Positions 15,547-26,107 are shown, counted from the first letter of the stretch. The stretch is DNA of 64,000 bases from Chitinophaga ginsengisoli (GCF_003014595.1 NZ_PYGK01000003.1:1-64000); one strand, 5' to 3'. Notes: generated by a model from the sequence alone, not told the origin. Numbers and translations are program-made.

Positions 15547-18492
15547 ATGTATCTCAATTGCAAATCATTCTTCAGCCTGCGCTATGGTACCATCGATACA
15601 AAAGACCTGGTCAGGATGGCCCGTGAAGCAGGTGTTACCTCACTGGCACTGACTAATATCAACATCACTTCCGATACCTGGAACTTCGTGAAGGAATGCC
15701 AGGAACAAGGCATCAAGCCTATCATAGGACTGGAATGCAGGAACGGGCATCAGCTGAAATACATTCTCCTCGCACGTGACATGGAGGGATGGTTTTACAT
15801 CAACCGTTTCCTATCTGATCATCTGCATAAGGAAATACCTTTCCCTGACCGTGCGCCTGCCTTTCCCGGCATATTTGCTATCTATGCCTGGGGCACTATA
15901 CCGCTGCACGATCTGCAAAGACACGAACTGGTAGGCATCCGCCGTCGTGAGATCAATAAACTGTTCCGTGTGGATACGTTGTCCTACCCCGACAAACTGG
16001 TGATGCTGCAACCCGTCACCTTCCAGGATGCTGATCATTACCAGCTACATCGTGTATTGCGCGCGATAGATCAGAACATCCTTATCAGTCAGCTGCAGGA
16101 TTATACCACTGCTCAGCCGGATGAACAGTTCCTGCCACCTGCCGTGTTGTTTGACAGCTTTGAACAATATCCTCATATCATCAGTAATACGGTGCGGGTC
16201 ATGAATGCCTGCAGGGTCGACTTTAACTTTAAAACACCCCGTAACAAAAAACATTTTACGAACAGTGAAACGGAAGACCATGCCCTGCTCCGGCAATTAG
16301 CATATGACGGTATGCTCAAACGTTATGGCCCGGACAATGCAGAAGCAAAAGCACGTATTGAAAAGGAACTGGGCGTTGTACGAGAGCAACATTTCGATTG
16401 TTATTTTCTCATCACCTGGGACATCATCCGCTATGCGCAGGAACGGGGTTTCTTCTATGTGGGCCGTGGCAGCGGTGCTAACTCTATTATTGCATATTGC
16501 CTGAAGATCACAGACGTTGATCCCATAGAACTGAATCTTTATTTCGAAAGATTTCTCAATCCTTACCGCAGCTCTCCTCCTGATTTTGACATCGACTTCT
16601 CCTGGAAAGACAGGGATGAGATCATCGACTATGTATTCAGGAAATATGGCAATGTACACACGGCCTTATTAGGCACTGTTACTACCTTTCAACAGAATGC
16701 CACCATTCGTGAACTGGGTAAGGTATATGGTCTTCCCAAACACGAAATAGATAAAATACTGGACACTCCTTTCAACCCCGACCTCACCGGAGACCATGTA
16801 CAGCGGAACATACTGCGCTACAGCCAGCTGATGTCCGGCGCGAAAGCATTTCCTAATCACCTCAGCATTCATGCCGGCGGTATCCTGATCAGTGAAGCAC
16901 CCATTCATCAGCACTGTGCTACTTATATGCCACCTAAAGGCTTCAGCACGGCACAACTGGACATGCATCAGGCAGAAGCGATCGGACTGTTTAAGTTTGA
17001 TATACTTAGTCAGCGTGGTCTTGGACATATCAGGGATGCTATTGGCATTATCAAGGAAAACAAAGGCGTAGATATTGACATTCATGATGTGAAAACATTC
17101 ATGCGGGATCCACGTGTACAGCATGAACTGAAAACAGTAAATACCATTGGTTGTTTTTATATCGAATCACCCGCTATGCGGCAGCTGCTGCAGAAACTGC
17201 AATGTGAAGATTATCTCACACTGGTAGCCGCCAGCTCTGTGATACGGCCAGGTGTAGCGCAATCAGGTATGATGCGACAATATGTGCACAACTACCGAAA
17301 CCAGGATAAGGTGGTATACATGCACGAGATCATCAAACAGGTATTAAGTGAAACATTCGGCATCATGGTATACCAGGAAGATGTGATCAAGATAGTACAT
17401 GAATATGCTGACATGGACCTCGCTGATGCGGACATCCTGCGCAGGGCCATGGCCGGTAAATACCGCGGACAGGGGCAATTTCAAAAGATAGAACAACAGT
17501 TCTTCAGCAACTGTAAACGGTTGGGAAGACCCGATGATGTGACACAGGAACTCTGGCGACAAATAGCCAGCTTCTCCGGCTTCTCTTTTTCAAAAGCACA
17601 CTCCGCAAGTTTTGCAGTAGAGAGTTATCAGAGTCTTTTTCTGAAGACCTATTTCCCTGCGGAATTTATGGTAGCTGTTATCAACAACTTCGGAGGTTTT
17701 TACAACAGGGAACTATATTTCCGTGAACTATATAAAACCGGTGTTACTATTAAAGCGCCCTGCATTAATAACAGTACCTATCATACACGGATAACAGGTG
17801 ATATTGTATACACCGGCTTTATTCACATCGAAGGACTGGAAGAAAAATGGATGGAAGCAGTACTGGAAGAACGTACACTGTATGGGCCTTTCGAGAACCT
17901 GGAAGACTTCGTTGCACGTATTGCACCTCCGCCGGAACAGTTGGATATACTGATAAGAATAGGCGCTTTTAACTTTGACAAGCACACAAAAAAAGAACTG
18001 TTGTGGAAGAGCAGTCTGCTGCTGAAGAAAAGAGGGCCGCATGCAGAACATATACAACCATTATTCCGGGAGCAGGTGCCCGAATGCGCGTTGCCGATGT
18101 TGTCCTATCATGATCATGAACATGCGTTCGAAGAAATTGCCTTGTTGGGTTTCCCCTTGTGCTCTCCGTTTGATATTCTGCAACATGACCAGCGTGAATA
18201 TATTCCTGCAAGGCATTTTAAGGCCCATAAAAACAAGGTTATCTCCACATTGGGATACTTAGTATGCACGAAGGGTATTTACACCAGTAAAGGCGTTCCA
18301 ATGAGTTTTGGCACCTTCATGGATGTGAATGGCGATTTTATTGACACGGTACATTTCCCTGATATTCTTAAACAGTATCCTTTTCAGAAAGGAGGGTTTT
18401 ATATCCTGCAGGGAAAGGTGACGGAAGAGTATGATGTGTATTCAATAGAGGTAAGCTATATGCGGAAGATCGGCTACTTTGAGGATAATTAA
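15547..18492 (+). CDS. Short DnaE-type DNA polymerase III alpha subunit, probably error-prone
   Basis: A 981-residue C-family polymerase, shorter than the replicative DnaE (about 1150 or more). The palm motif PDFDIDF carries Asp346, Asp348 and Asp350; a GRGSGANSI fingers/palm motif precedes it, and a C-terminal OB-fold lies around residues 900-970. The N-terminal PHP domain is degenerate: the usual HSxYS reads KSFFS (Lys6) and the ITD aspartate is Asn37, so metal binding and proofreading are unlikely. It begins 12 bp after dinB. Polymerases of this class with Y-family partners act in damage-induced mutagenesis (compare ImuB/DnaE2). Confidence 0.92.
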   Translation: MYLNCKSFFSLRYGTIDTKDLVRMAREAGVTSLALTNINITSDTWNFVKECQEQGIKPIIGLECRNGHQLKYILLARDMEGWFYINRFLSDHLHKEIPFPDRAPAFPGIFAIYAWGTIPLHDLQRHELVGIRRREINKLFRVDTLSYPDKLVMLQPVTFQDADHYQLHRVLRAIDQNILISQLQDYTTAQPDEQFLPPAVLFDSFEQYPHIISNTVRVMNACRVDFNFKTPRNKKHFTNSETEDHALLRQLAYDGMLKRYGPDNAEAKARIEKELGVVREQHFDCYFLITWDIIRYAQERGFFYVGRGSGANSIIAYCLKITDVDPIELNLYFERFLNPYRSSPPDFDIDFSWKDRDEIIDYVFRKYGNVHTALLGTVTTFQQNATIRELGKVYGLPKHEIDKILDTPFNPDLTGDHVQRNILRYSQLMSGAKAFPNHLSIHAGGILISEAPIHQHCATYMPPKGFSTAQLDMHQAEAIGLFKFDILSQRGLGHIRDAIGIIKENKGVDIDIHDVKTFMRDPRVQHELKTVNTIGCFYIESPAMRQLLQKLQCEDYLTLVAASSVIRPGVAQSGMMRQYVHNYRNQDKVVYMHEIIKQVLSETFGIMVYQEDVIKIVHEYADMDLADADILRRAMAGKYRGQGQFQKIEQQFFSNCKRLGRPDDVTQELWRQIASFSGFSFSKAHSASFAVESYQSLFLKTYFPAEFMVAVINNFGGFYNRELYFRELYKTGVTIKAPCINNSTYHTRITGDIVYTGFIHIEGLEEKWMEAVLEERTLYGPFENLEDFVARIAPPPEQLDILIRIGAFNFDKHTKKELLWKSSLLLKKRGPHAEHIQPLFREQVPECALPMLSYHDHEHAFEEIALLGFPLCSPFDILQHDQREYIPARHFKAHKNKVISTLGYLVCTKGIYTSKGVPMSFGTFMDVNGDFIDTVHFPDILKQYPFQKGGFYILQGKVTEEYDVYSIEVSYMRKIGYFEDN

Positions 18493-18510
18493 CAAGACGG
18501 AACGATATCA

Positions 18511-18560
18511 TAATAAGCGACAAAGGGTACATCAGAAGATGTACCCTTTGTCGCTTATTA
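18511..18560. terminator. Bidirectional terminator hairpin
   Basis: Perfect 23-bp arms (18511-18533 and 18538-18560) with an AGAA loop and A/T-rich ends. It serves the convergent dnaE-type and aspartokinase genes. Confidence 0.9.
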
Positions 18561-18576
18561 TATACTTTTCCAGCGC

Positions 18577-19899
18577 TTATTCCAGGTTGAACAAGCCTTT
18601 ATTCAGCAGCTGTAATGTTTTCTCTTTGTACTGACCACCTATCAGGATAGAAATGTTATGACGGCTGCCTCCGTAGGAGATCATACGCAGTGGTACTTCA
18701 TTCAGCGCTTCAAACAGTTTCTTCAGGATGGAAGGAGTAGCAGCTACTTCGTTACCTACAATAGAAACGATGGTCTGGTGATGATCCAGTTCTACAGAAC
18801 CGAAAGGCTGTAATTCTTTCAGCAGCTGGTCCAGGTTAGCTGTATTCTCTATTGTCAATGATACGGCTACTTCTGAAGTAGTGATCATATCGATAGGTGT
18901 ACGGTATTTCTCGAACACTTCGAAGATCTTACGGAGGAACCCGTAAGCCAGCAGCATGCGGCTGGATTTGATCTTGATAGCGATGATACCATCTTTGGCA
19001 GCAACGGCCTTCACACCGTCACCGCTGGGTAGTTCAGTGATGATGGTACCTTTTGCTTCCGGCTGCATGGTGTTCAGCAGTTTCACCGGGATGTTGAAGT
19101 GCTGTGCAGGCCAGATGGAAGCAGGATGCAGGATCTTGGCGCCGAAGTAGGCCAGTTCCGCAGCTTCATCGAATGACAGCTGTTCGATCGGGAAGGTTTT
19201 CTTTACTACCCTTGGATCGTTGTTGTGCATACCGTCTATATCTGTCCAGATCTGTACTTCGCTGGCCTGGATGGCAGCGCCGATCAGGGATGCAGAATAA
19301 TCGCTACCACCCCGTTTCAGGTTGTCTACTTCACCTTTAGCGTTACGGCAGATGTAACCCTGGGTTACGAACACGGTTTTACCCTTGTGTTTTTCCAGCA
19401 GGTTACCCAGCTTGATCTTGATCTTTGGAATCTCAGGCTCTTCGTATTCGTCGATGCTCATGAAGTCCAGCGCTGGCAGTAATACTGCTTCTATGCCGGC
19501 TTCTTCGAGGTATATGCTGAACAGGCGGGTAGACAGCAGTTCACCTTGTGCCAGTATATCCTTGTTCAGGGCTTCGTTAAAAGATATCTTAAGAATGATG
19601 TTCAGGAACTCGAAATGTTCGTCAACAACAGCAGCAGCCTTGGCGCGAGTACCGTCCTGCTTGACCAGGGCTTCGCAAAAAGTTCTGTAATGTGCTTCCA
19701 GCTTGTCTATCTGGCCTTTTGCCTGTTCCTTTTTGCCCTCTGCAAGGGATTGCCCGATTTCTACCAAAGCATTGGTAGTACCGGATAATGCAGACAATAC
19801 AACTATTTTAGGAGCATTATCAGCAGTCACCAGACTGGCCACGGCATGCATACGTTCTGGTTTACCTACAGACGTACCACCAAATTTTAAGATCTTCAT
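18577..19899 (-). CDS. lysC: Aspartokinase
   Basis: A 440-residue monofunctional aspartate kinase, the first step to lysine, threonine, methionine and diaminopimelate. KFGGTSVG (4-11) binds nucleotide and substrate; RGGSDYSA lies mid-protein; two C-terminal ACT-type regulatory segments follow (from about residue 300), suggesting feedback by lysine or threonine. No homoserine dehydrogenase fusion is present. It is not in an operon with other pathway genes. The symbol is given by family and the isozyme type is not decided. Confidence 0.92.
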   Translation of the reverse strand: MKILKFGGTSVGKPERMHAVASLVTADNAPKIVVLSALSGTTNALVEIGQSLAEGKKEQAKGQIDKLEAHYRTFCEALVKQDGTRAKAAAVVDEHFEFLNIILKISFNEALNKDILAQGELLSTRLFSIYLEEAGIEAVLLPALDFMSIDEYEEPEIPKIKIKLGNLLEKHKGKTVFVTQGYICRNAKGEVDNLKRGGSDYSASLIGAAIQASEVQIWTDIDGMHNNDPRVVKKTFPIEQLSFDEAAELAYFGAKILHPASIWPAQHFNIPVKLLNTMQPEAKGTIITELPSGDGVKAVAAKDGIIAIKIKSSRMLLAYGFLRKIFEVFEKYRTPIDMITTSEVAVSLTIENTANLDQLLKELQPFGSVELDHHQTIVSIVGNEVAATPSILKKLFEALNEVPLRMISYGGSRHNISILIGGQYKEKTLQLLNKGLFNLE

Positions 19900-19977
19900 T
19901 ACTGTTGAGTTGTTATATGTTTGACGCTACAAGATATTGAGCTTAAAAAGCCGCAAGTTCGTGTGTTTACAGCGACT

Positions 19978-21051
19978 TTAAAAATCCAATTTAAATTTTC
20001 CTGCTACTTCCTGCAGATCTTTCACTACGGGGTCCAGTAAGGGGATACCCGCGGTTCTTCTCTCTTTCTCCATTTCCCGTTCAGGATCGCCTGGTATCAG
20101 CACCTGTTCTCCGGCTACAGGCGTAGCCTGACGGAAGCGGGTGATCCATTTGTCCATATGCCCTTTGAACTCATCTGCCGGACGGAAGGCATCCACGCGC
20201 ATGGCTCCCAGGAAATGTCCCAGGCCTTCTCCTACCGGATCGGGCGCCAGTGGCAGGAAGCTCACGAAAGGCGGCGCCCAGGGGCCGTAATTGGCGCCGG
20301 AGAGTACTGCAGAGAAGATATCCACGATCGCTCCCAGGCAATATCCCTTATGACTACCGTGGTCACGATCGCCACCCAGCGGCAAGAGCGCACCACCTGA
20401 TTTCAGTTCATGCGGATTGGTACTGGAATGGCCGTCTTTGTCCTGGATCCAGCCGGTAGGCGCTTCCTCGCTTTTCCGCTGGAGGATCTCCAGTTTACCA
20501 TTGGCAGCCGTAGTCGTTGCAAAGTCAGCCACAAAAGGCGGCTGTTCTTTGGCTGGTATGGCTACGGCAATGGGGTTGGTACCCAGCATACGCTCGGTGG
20601 CGAATGTCGGGGCTACCAGTGGGCTGGCATTGGTCATGGCCATCCCGATCATATCTTTTTCCAGGGCCATCATGGCATGCTGGCCTGCTATACCGAAGTG
20701 ATTGGAATTCTTAACGCTTACCCAGCCACTGCCTACGGCCGCAGCTTTCTCAATGGCCACTTTCATGGCAAAGGGGGCTACTACCAGTCCCAGACCGGCA
20801 TCCCCGTCTACAACGGCCGTACTGGGTGTTTCATGCACCACACGTACGTTGGGCGTGGCATTGATCCTGCCGGCTTCCCACAAACGTACATAACCGGTGA
20901 GGCGGGCTACACCGTGAGAGTCTATTCCCCGCAGATCTGCAGATAACAATACTTCACTGGCAATGTCGGCATCCTGTGGCGGACACCCCATTTTTATAAA
21001 TACTTCCCTGGTAAATTCCCGCAGATGGGGATAAGAGAATGTTTGACTCAT
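19978..21051 (-). CDS. LDH2/malate dehydrogenase-family NAD(P)-dependent oxidoreductase
   Basis: A 357-residue member of the type-2 malate/L-lactate dehydrogenase family (compare YlbC/AllD ureidoglycolate dehydrogenase, YiaK, ComC), which use a fold different from classical LDH. Family marks are LRGIDSHGVARL (about residues 55-66), KNSNHFGIAGQH (about 113-124) and GSHKGYCLGAIVDIF. The substrate among 2-hydroxyacids cannot be chosen from sequence. It is followed by the DUF3467 gene, 54 bp downstream on the same strand... transcription order is this gene after DUF3467. Confidence 0.88.
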   Translation of the reverse strand: MSQTFSYPHLREFTREVFIKMGCPPQDADIASEVLLSADLRGIDSHGVARLTGYVRLWEAGRINATPNVRVVHETPSTAVVDGDAGLGLVVAPFAMKVAIEKAAAVGSGWVSVKNSNHFGIAGQHAMMALEKDMIGMAMTNASPLVAPTFATERMLGTNPIAVAIPAKEQPPFVADFATTTAANGKLEILQRKSEEAPTGWIQDKDGHSSTNPHELKSGGALLPLGGDRDHGSHKGYCLGAIVDIFSAVLSGANYGPWAPPFVSFLPLAPDPVGEGLGHFLGAMRVDAFRPADEFKGHMDKWITRFRQATPVAGEQVLIPGDPEREMEKERRTAGIPLLDPVVKDLQEVAGKFKLDF

Positions 21052-21105
21052 TGTTGCTTAAATCCTGTTTCGGGTATGGTTTCCGTTCAGCGTTTCTCAG
21101 AATGA

Positions 21106-21420
21106 TTATGCCTGTGCAGTAGGTCCGCCAAAGTTCATGGGCAGGGAAACAGGGTCCTGGTCCTGAATGGCCCCATGCACAGATTCATATTTCTTGATAT
21201 TGTCCACCAGGGCTCTCATGAAACGCTTGGCATGCTGAGGAGTCAGTATGATACGGGATTTTACCTTAGCCTTAGGTAATCCGGGCATCACATTTACAAA
21301 ATCCACTACAAATTCTGCGTTGGAATGGGTGATGATAGCCAGGTTGGCATACACACCTTCTGCTATTTCCTCGCTCAACTCAATATTAAGCTGATTCTGT
21401 TCTTCCTGCTGATTTTCCAT
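21106..21420 (-). CDS. DUF3467 family protein
   Basis: The product has 104 residues and matches DUF3467: a short acidic start, then EGVYANLAIITHSNAEFVVDFVN and a KSRIILTPQHAKRFMRAL segment. It is common in Bacteroidota and has no established function. It is cytosolic and lies 54 bp upstream of the LDH2-family gene on the same strand, so the two are probably co-transcribed. Confidence 0.9.
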   Translation of the reverse strand: MENQQEEQNQLNIELSEEIAEGVYANLAIITHSNAEFVVDFVNVMPGLPKAKVKSRIILTPQHAKRFMRALVDNIKKYESVHGAIQDQDPVSLPMNFGGPTAQA

Positions 21421-21448
21421 ATTATTTTGCTTTTGCGGTACAAATGTA

Positions 21449-21481
21449 AAAAAGAGACCTTAAAATGAAAGGTCTCTTTTT
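21449..21481 (-). terminator. Terminator of the first susCD operon
   Basis: 13-bp arms AAAAAGAGACCTT and its complement (21449-21461, 21469-21481) around a 7-base loop, with a U-run on the minus-strand transcript. It lies just downstream of the susD gene ending at 21511. Confidence 0.88.
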
Positions 21482-21510
21482 CAAACGTCGGTACAAGGAA
21501 GTAATATGGT

Positions 21511-22857
21511 TTATTGTGCATCCCACCAGACGCGGCGTGTCAGCCTTGTATTGGCAGGTGTATTGGTATTGTAGCGTACCTCACTGCTGGGGTAGAACAG
21601 CGATCTTGGCAACTGACCTCCCAATACATTTCCATCAGGAGCTGTCAGCACTGGCAAACCGGTCCTGCGCCAGTCTGTCCACACCTCAGGGCTGAGGAAC
21701 AGGGCGATGTATTTCTGCGTCATAATGTCGTTGAGCGTAATATTAGCAGCTGTCCTGTCCACTTCGGTCAGGTAGCTGGCATCGTTGATGGTCCTGACGA
21801 GATTCGCCCTTACCGCTTCATTATAGGCCGCGGCTGCCGCCGTCATATTATCACTCCGGAATTGTAGTTCTGCTTCTAAAAACTTCAGCTCATCGTAGGA
21901 CATGAAATAAACCGGAGAGTTGGCAGAACCGTATAATGGACCCAGTGCAGTATTATCTGAAGGGTCAAAATACACGGCATACCGGGGATCGCCGGCGGCG
22001 TTCATGATATCATTCAGGTGGCCGGTGAAGATAATATCGGCGCGCTGGGTATTAAACTGATACCAGGGCGCCTGGGTAGTAGTGGCAGAGCTACCTACAA
22101 ATTTGATAAAAGCGGCTTCTCCGGTATGGAAACCCTTGTCAGCTTCTGCCAGCGCTTTGGTCAGCGCAGTATTATCTACTTTGATAGTGTGCAGGTAAAA
22201 CTTCGCCTTCAGTGAGTGTGCAAACCTTACCCATTTATCCAGATCCCCTTCAAATAAAAGATCATCATTGGAGCCTGGCTGGAAAGCAGCGCCATCATCC
22301 ACTACAAGATCAGCAATCGCCTCATCGAGCAGGCGGTGCAGCTCGGTGTAAATGGCCTGCTGATTGTCATATTTGGGCTGTGTATTGGCCAGACCTTTGA
22401 AGGCTTCTGTAAAAGGAACATCTCCCCAGAAGTCAGTTACCTGTCCGAGATCATTTGCCATCAGGATCTTACCTACTGCGGCGTAGTGTTTTTGTCCGGC
22501 GGCAGTAGCAACAGATATCAACGTATCAATATTCGTCATAATAGCGCCATAAAAACCGGCGTACCACATGTTATCCACATCGTCTGGCGTGATATTATAC
22601 GCATTGGCGTTGGCTGATTGGTTAGCGTCTCCAGTTACCTGTTGCATAAAGATAGACGGGAAGCGGGAAGCATCTCCCCCCCAGGTATAAGCACTCTGCA
22701 GGATCACTCCTGGCAGCAGCGCCGATGCTGTTGGATTCTTCAGCTGAGAGGGGTCGTCATTGATGCCATTATAGAAGTAGTCTTTCCTGCATCCCTGCGA
22801 GATGGCTAACAGGAGTAATAATGGCAGTATATATTTAGTAATCCGTAACATGGTCAT
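21511..22857 (-). CDS. SusD/RagB-family nutrient-binding lipoprotein (SusD-like 2 type)
   Basis: A 448-residue lipoprotein (lipobox AISQGC, acceptor Cys23) of the SusD-like type with TPR-like helices. YNGINDDPSQLKNPTASALLPG at the N-terminus and a C-terminal EVRYNTNTPA/RVWWDAQ pattern are family-typical. It would form the lid of the SusC transporter encoded 13 bp upstream. There are no polysaccharide-degrading enzymes, sigma/anti-sigma genes or other regulators around it, so the substrate is open; peptides are as likely as glycans. Confidence 0.92.
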   Translation of the reverse strand: MTMLRITKYILPLLLLLAISQGCRKDYFYNGINDDPSQLKNPTASALLPGVILQSAYTWGGDASRFPSIFMQQVTGDANQSANANAYNITPDDVDNMWYAGFYGAIMTNIDTLISVATAAGQKHYAAVGKILMANDLGQVTDFWGDVPFTEAFKGLANTQPKYDNQQAIYTELHRLLDEAIADLVVDDGAAFQPGSNDDLLFEGDLDKWVRFAHSLKAKFYLHTIKVDNTALTKALAEADKGFHTGEAAFIKFVGSSATTTQAPWYQFNTQRADIIFTGHLNDIMNAAGDPRYAVYFDPSDNTALGPLYGSANSPVYFMSYDELKFLEAELQFRSDNMTAAAAAYNEAVRANLVRTINDASYLTEVDRTAANITLNDIMTQKYIALFLSPEVWTDWRRTGLPVLTAPDGNVLGGQLPRSLFYPSSEVRYNTNTPANTRLTRRVWWDAQ

Positions 22858-22870
22858 TCGTTTTAAAGGG

Positions 22871-25800
22871 TTAGAATTTAAACTTAAAGTTCAAGCCATA
22901 GCTGGAGGTACCGGGTATGTTGAAGTAGTCAATACCCTGTGCATTAGTAGCCCCTGTCAGGCTAGTTTCCGGGTCTATACCCTTATACGGTGTCCATATG
23001 ATGATGTTACGGGCAAATCCGCTAACAGTAACGCCTTTAACAAATCTTGAGTTCTTGAACTTGTCTGTCGGAAAATCATAAGATAAAGTCACTTCACGCA
23101 ATTTCACAAAAGAGGCATTATCTATAAATGTCTCTGTCTGTGCACCAAAACCGCCACCATTTCCAAGGTACCAGGCTTCATCCAGGGGTACTGAGGTAGT
23201 ATTTACTGCACCTCCACCAGGTTTCTCGGCACCACCTTCATTATGCACGACCTGACCTGCATCGTTCAAATGTCCCAATACACCCGGGAATACGTGCATC
23301 TCACCCCTGTTTATTGTATAGTAGGATGTACCAATAGCCTGAAGAGACCCGCGTGTTCCATTCCACAGGTCGCCTTTATGTTTCCAGTCTACCAGAGTAT
23401 ACAATGAGAATCCTTTGTAGCTGAAAGTATTACCGATACCCATCAGGAATACCGGGTTAGGGTTACCTACCTTTTTCTGTTCGGTAGAGACTACAGGATA
23501 ACCGAAGTCGTCTGCGTTATCACTGACAACAATGCGACCTTGTGCGTCCCGCTGCCAGCCATAAGCATAGATAATACCAGCAGGTTCATTCGGCACGTGT
23601 GCTATCACCGTACCGGTAAAACCGTTCACTGTTACCTGGTTGATGCCCGGAGCCAGGGCCAGTACCTTACTGCGGTTCATGCTGTAGTTCACAAACATAT
23701 CCCAGGTAAAGGCCTTGCCAACTATTGGTTTGGCACTCAGGGTGATTTCCAGACCATTATTCCTGATAGCCGCTGCATTCAGGTTCACATACTGGTATCC
23801 CGCAGAACCTGCTATAGGAGCTCTTACCAGCAGATCAGTACCCTTGGTATGATAACCGGTCGCATCAATTCCAAAACGGTTATTGAAGAACTGTAATTGC
23901 AGGCCGGCTTCATAAGAGAGCGTCTTTTCAGGTTTCAGGTTGGGGTTGCCCAATACGTTGTTCAGTGAGAAACTGCCTTTTCCATCATACGGGAAGGAAA
24001 CACCTGTAGTGTAGCCATCGGGATACGTGGTCGGCACTGAGAAAGATTTTGTCAGGAAAGAACCTGGATCTTTACCCACCTGGGCAACTGAAAACCTGAT
24101 CTTACCAAAGCTGAGCACCTTTCCTCCTTTCAGGGCGCCGAGCTCTGTAAATACAAAACCTAAGCTGGCTGATGGATAGAAGAAGCTGTTGTTACCTGCT
24201 GGCAGGGTGGATGACCAGTCATTACGCCCCGTCAATTCGAGGAACAACATGGATTGATAGTCGAAGTTAGCATCAAAATAAAACGATATCCTCCTGTAAG
24301 GAGTGACATAGTTATATGATTTCTGCACAGTGGCATTACTGATATTATCATATCCCGGAGAGGTCAGACCGTCGCCCTGTACATACAGCTCATCCAATTT
24401 ACGTGAGTATAGGTTATTACCCACCCTGAGGTTTACCCTGAAATCTTTGGACACCTGTTTGTTATAGGTCAGGATCGCGTCTGAGTTCACACTTTTATAA
24501 GTGTACCTGTCGTCATACAGACGACCGCCATTATAGGCGCCGGATTGTATTTCGTAATACTGGTGACGGTTGTCACTATATATGTCCGTACCAATGCGAT
24601 AAGTGAGTGTGAAGTCTTTTATAAAATCATAGTCCACCTGCAGGCTTCCTATGATACGGTTCACTGCAGTCGTGTAAGGGTTCTTATTGATAGTCCAGTA
24701 AGGGTTATCGTATATACCGTTCCGGTAAGAACGCGGTAACCCGTTGGATAACAGATAAGTCCGGGGATCATCAGCAGCCAGTCCACCGTTTGAGTTATCA
24801 AAAGTTACAGGCGTTCTGGTTAACCCCAGCATGATACCAGACAGGTTACTACCATTTTGTGGCATGGCGCCGTTGGTAACATTGAAATTAAGGTTAGCTG
24901 ATGTCCTGATCTTTTCAGAAATTTTCAACTGTCCGGCCAGTGCAATAGCAGTACGTTGCTGATACTGTAATGGCACAATGGAGTTCTGGTAGTTATGGGA
25001 GACGGACATGCGGTAAGTAGCCGCCTCTGTTCCACCTGTAAATGACAGGCTATTATTATAAGTAACAGCTGTTCTCCAGAAATCCTTGGTATTATCATAA
25101 GGCACGAATTTAATATTGGCGTTGGGGTTGGATGCACCTACCACATCACCATGGAAATCAGATTCATTGGGGACACCTGTCCAGAACAGGGTGTCAATAT
25201 TTGCGCCCCAGGAATAGCGGGTAGTTGAACTGAATGGCGCCAGTTTGCCACCTGTACCTTTCGAGAATTGTTTCTGGATCTTTGGCAACCTGTTCACCCT
25301 GTCAAAGGAGATGCCCGTACTGAAATCTACACTAACCTTACCAGCCTTACCTTTTTTAGTAGTAATGATAATGGCGCCATTCGCAGCGTCAATACCATAA
25401 ATCGCGGCGGCGGCGGGACCTTTCAGCACGGAAATACTTTCGATGTCGTCCGGATTGATATCCGCGCCACGGTTAGTATTGGTAGCCCCCTGCAAAAGGT
25501 TGTTTGTAGCATCGGCAGGATCACCGGAGTAGTTTTGTGAGTTATCTACCGGGATACCATCAATGACGAAGAGGGGCTGGTTATTACCGGTCAGGGAGTT
25601 CGTACCTCTGAGTTTTATAAAGGTGGCCGCCCCTGGAGTTCCTCCGGAACCAATTACCTGCATACCGGCCACTTTACCAGACAGGGCCCTGAGTGCATCA
25701 CCCTGGCTGGCCCTTACAAGATCGTCACCTTTTACGTCCTGTACAGCATATCCCAACGCTTTTTTCTCACGTTTGATACCTATACCGGTAACTACTACTT

Positions 25801-26107
25801 CCTGTAGGTTTTTGTTGTCCTGTGTCAGGGTAATGTCAAAAGTAGCGGCTGAGCCCACAGGAACTTCTTTAAGCGTAAAACCCACGCTTCTGATTTGGAG
25901 CACATTATTATTGCCGTCCACTGTTAAATGGAAGTTACCATTCTGGTCGGCAGTGGTACCCTTGTTGGTACCTTTAATCTGTACGGTAGCGTAAGGTACA
26001 GGCACACCATCGGTTCCTGTCACCTTACCAGTTACTTCACGTTGCTGTGCGTAAAGTCCTGTCGTTAAGCAAATAAGAATTAACAAGCAGAGTAAATGTT
26101 TAAACAT
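22871..26107 (-). CDS. SusC/RagA-family TonB-linked outer membrane protein
   Basis: A 1078-residue TonB-dependent transporter. Signal peptide (MFKHLLCLLILICLTTGLYAQ), then a carboxypeptidase-D-like regulatory domain (about 23-105), a TonB-box-like region (LQEVVVTG), the plug (LRALSGKVAGMQV ... FVIDGIPVDNS) and a 22-strand-type barrel ending in LNFKFKF. It has no N-terminal STN domain, so signalling to an anti-sigma factor is not expected. It pairs with the susD gene 13 bp downstream. Confidence 0.95.
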   Translation of the reverse strand: MFKHLLCLLILICLTTGLYAQQREVTGKVTGTDGVPVPYATVQIKGTNKGTTADQNGNFHLTVDGNNNVLQIRSVGFTLKEVPVGSAATFDITLTQDNKNLQEVVVTGIGIKREKKALGYAVQDVKGDDLVRASQGDALRALSGKVAGMQVIGSGGTPGAATFIKLRGTNSLTGNNQPLFVIDGIPVDNSQNYSGDPADATNNLLQGATNTNRGADINPDDIESISVLKGPAAAAIYGIDAANGAIIITTKKGKAGKVSVDFSTGISFDRVNRLPKIQKQFSKGTGGKLAPFSSTTRYSWGANIDTLFWTGVPNESDFHGDVVGASNPNANIKFVPYDNTKDFWRTAVTYNNSLSFTGGTEAATYRMSVSHNYQNSIVPLQYQQRTAIALAGQLKISEKIRTSANLNFNVTNGAMPQNGSNLSGIMLGLTRTPVTFDNSNGGLAADDPRTYLLSNGLPRSYRNGIYDNPYWTINKNPYTTAVNRIIGSLQVDYDFIKDFTLTYRIGTDIYSDNRHQYYEIQSGAYNGGRLYDDRYTYKSVNSDAILTYNKQVSKDFRVNLRVGNNLYSRKLDELYVQGDGLTSPGYDNISNATVQKSYNYVTPYRRISFYFDANFDYQSMLFLELTGRNDWSSTLPAGNNSFFYPSASLGFVFTELGALKGGKVLSFGKIRFSVAQVGKDPGSFLTKSFSVPTTYPDGYTTGVSFPYDGKGSFSLNNVLGNPNLKPEKTLSYEAGLQLQFFNNRFGIDATGYHTKGTDLLVRAPIAGSAGYQYVNLNAAAIRNNGLEITLSAKPIVGKAFTWDMFVNYSMNRSKVLALAPGINQVTVNGFTGTVIAHVPNEPAGIIYAYGWQRDAQGRIVVSDNADDFGYPVVSTEQKKVGNPNPVFLMGIGNTFSYKGFSLYTLVDWKHKGDLWNGTRGSLQAIGTSYYTINRGEMHVFPGVLGHLNDAGQVVHNEGGAEKPGGGAVNTTSVPLDEAWYLGNGGGFGAQTETFIDNASFVKLREVTLSYDFPTDKFKNSRFVKGVTVSGFARNIIIWTPYKGIDPETSLTGATNAQGIDYFNIPGTSSYGLNFKFKF

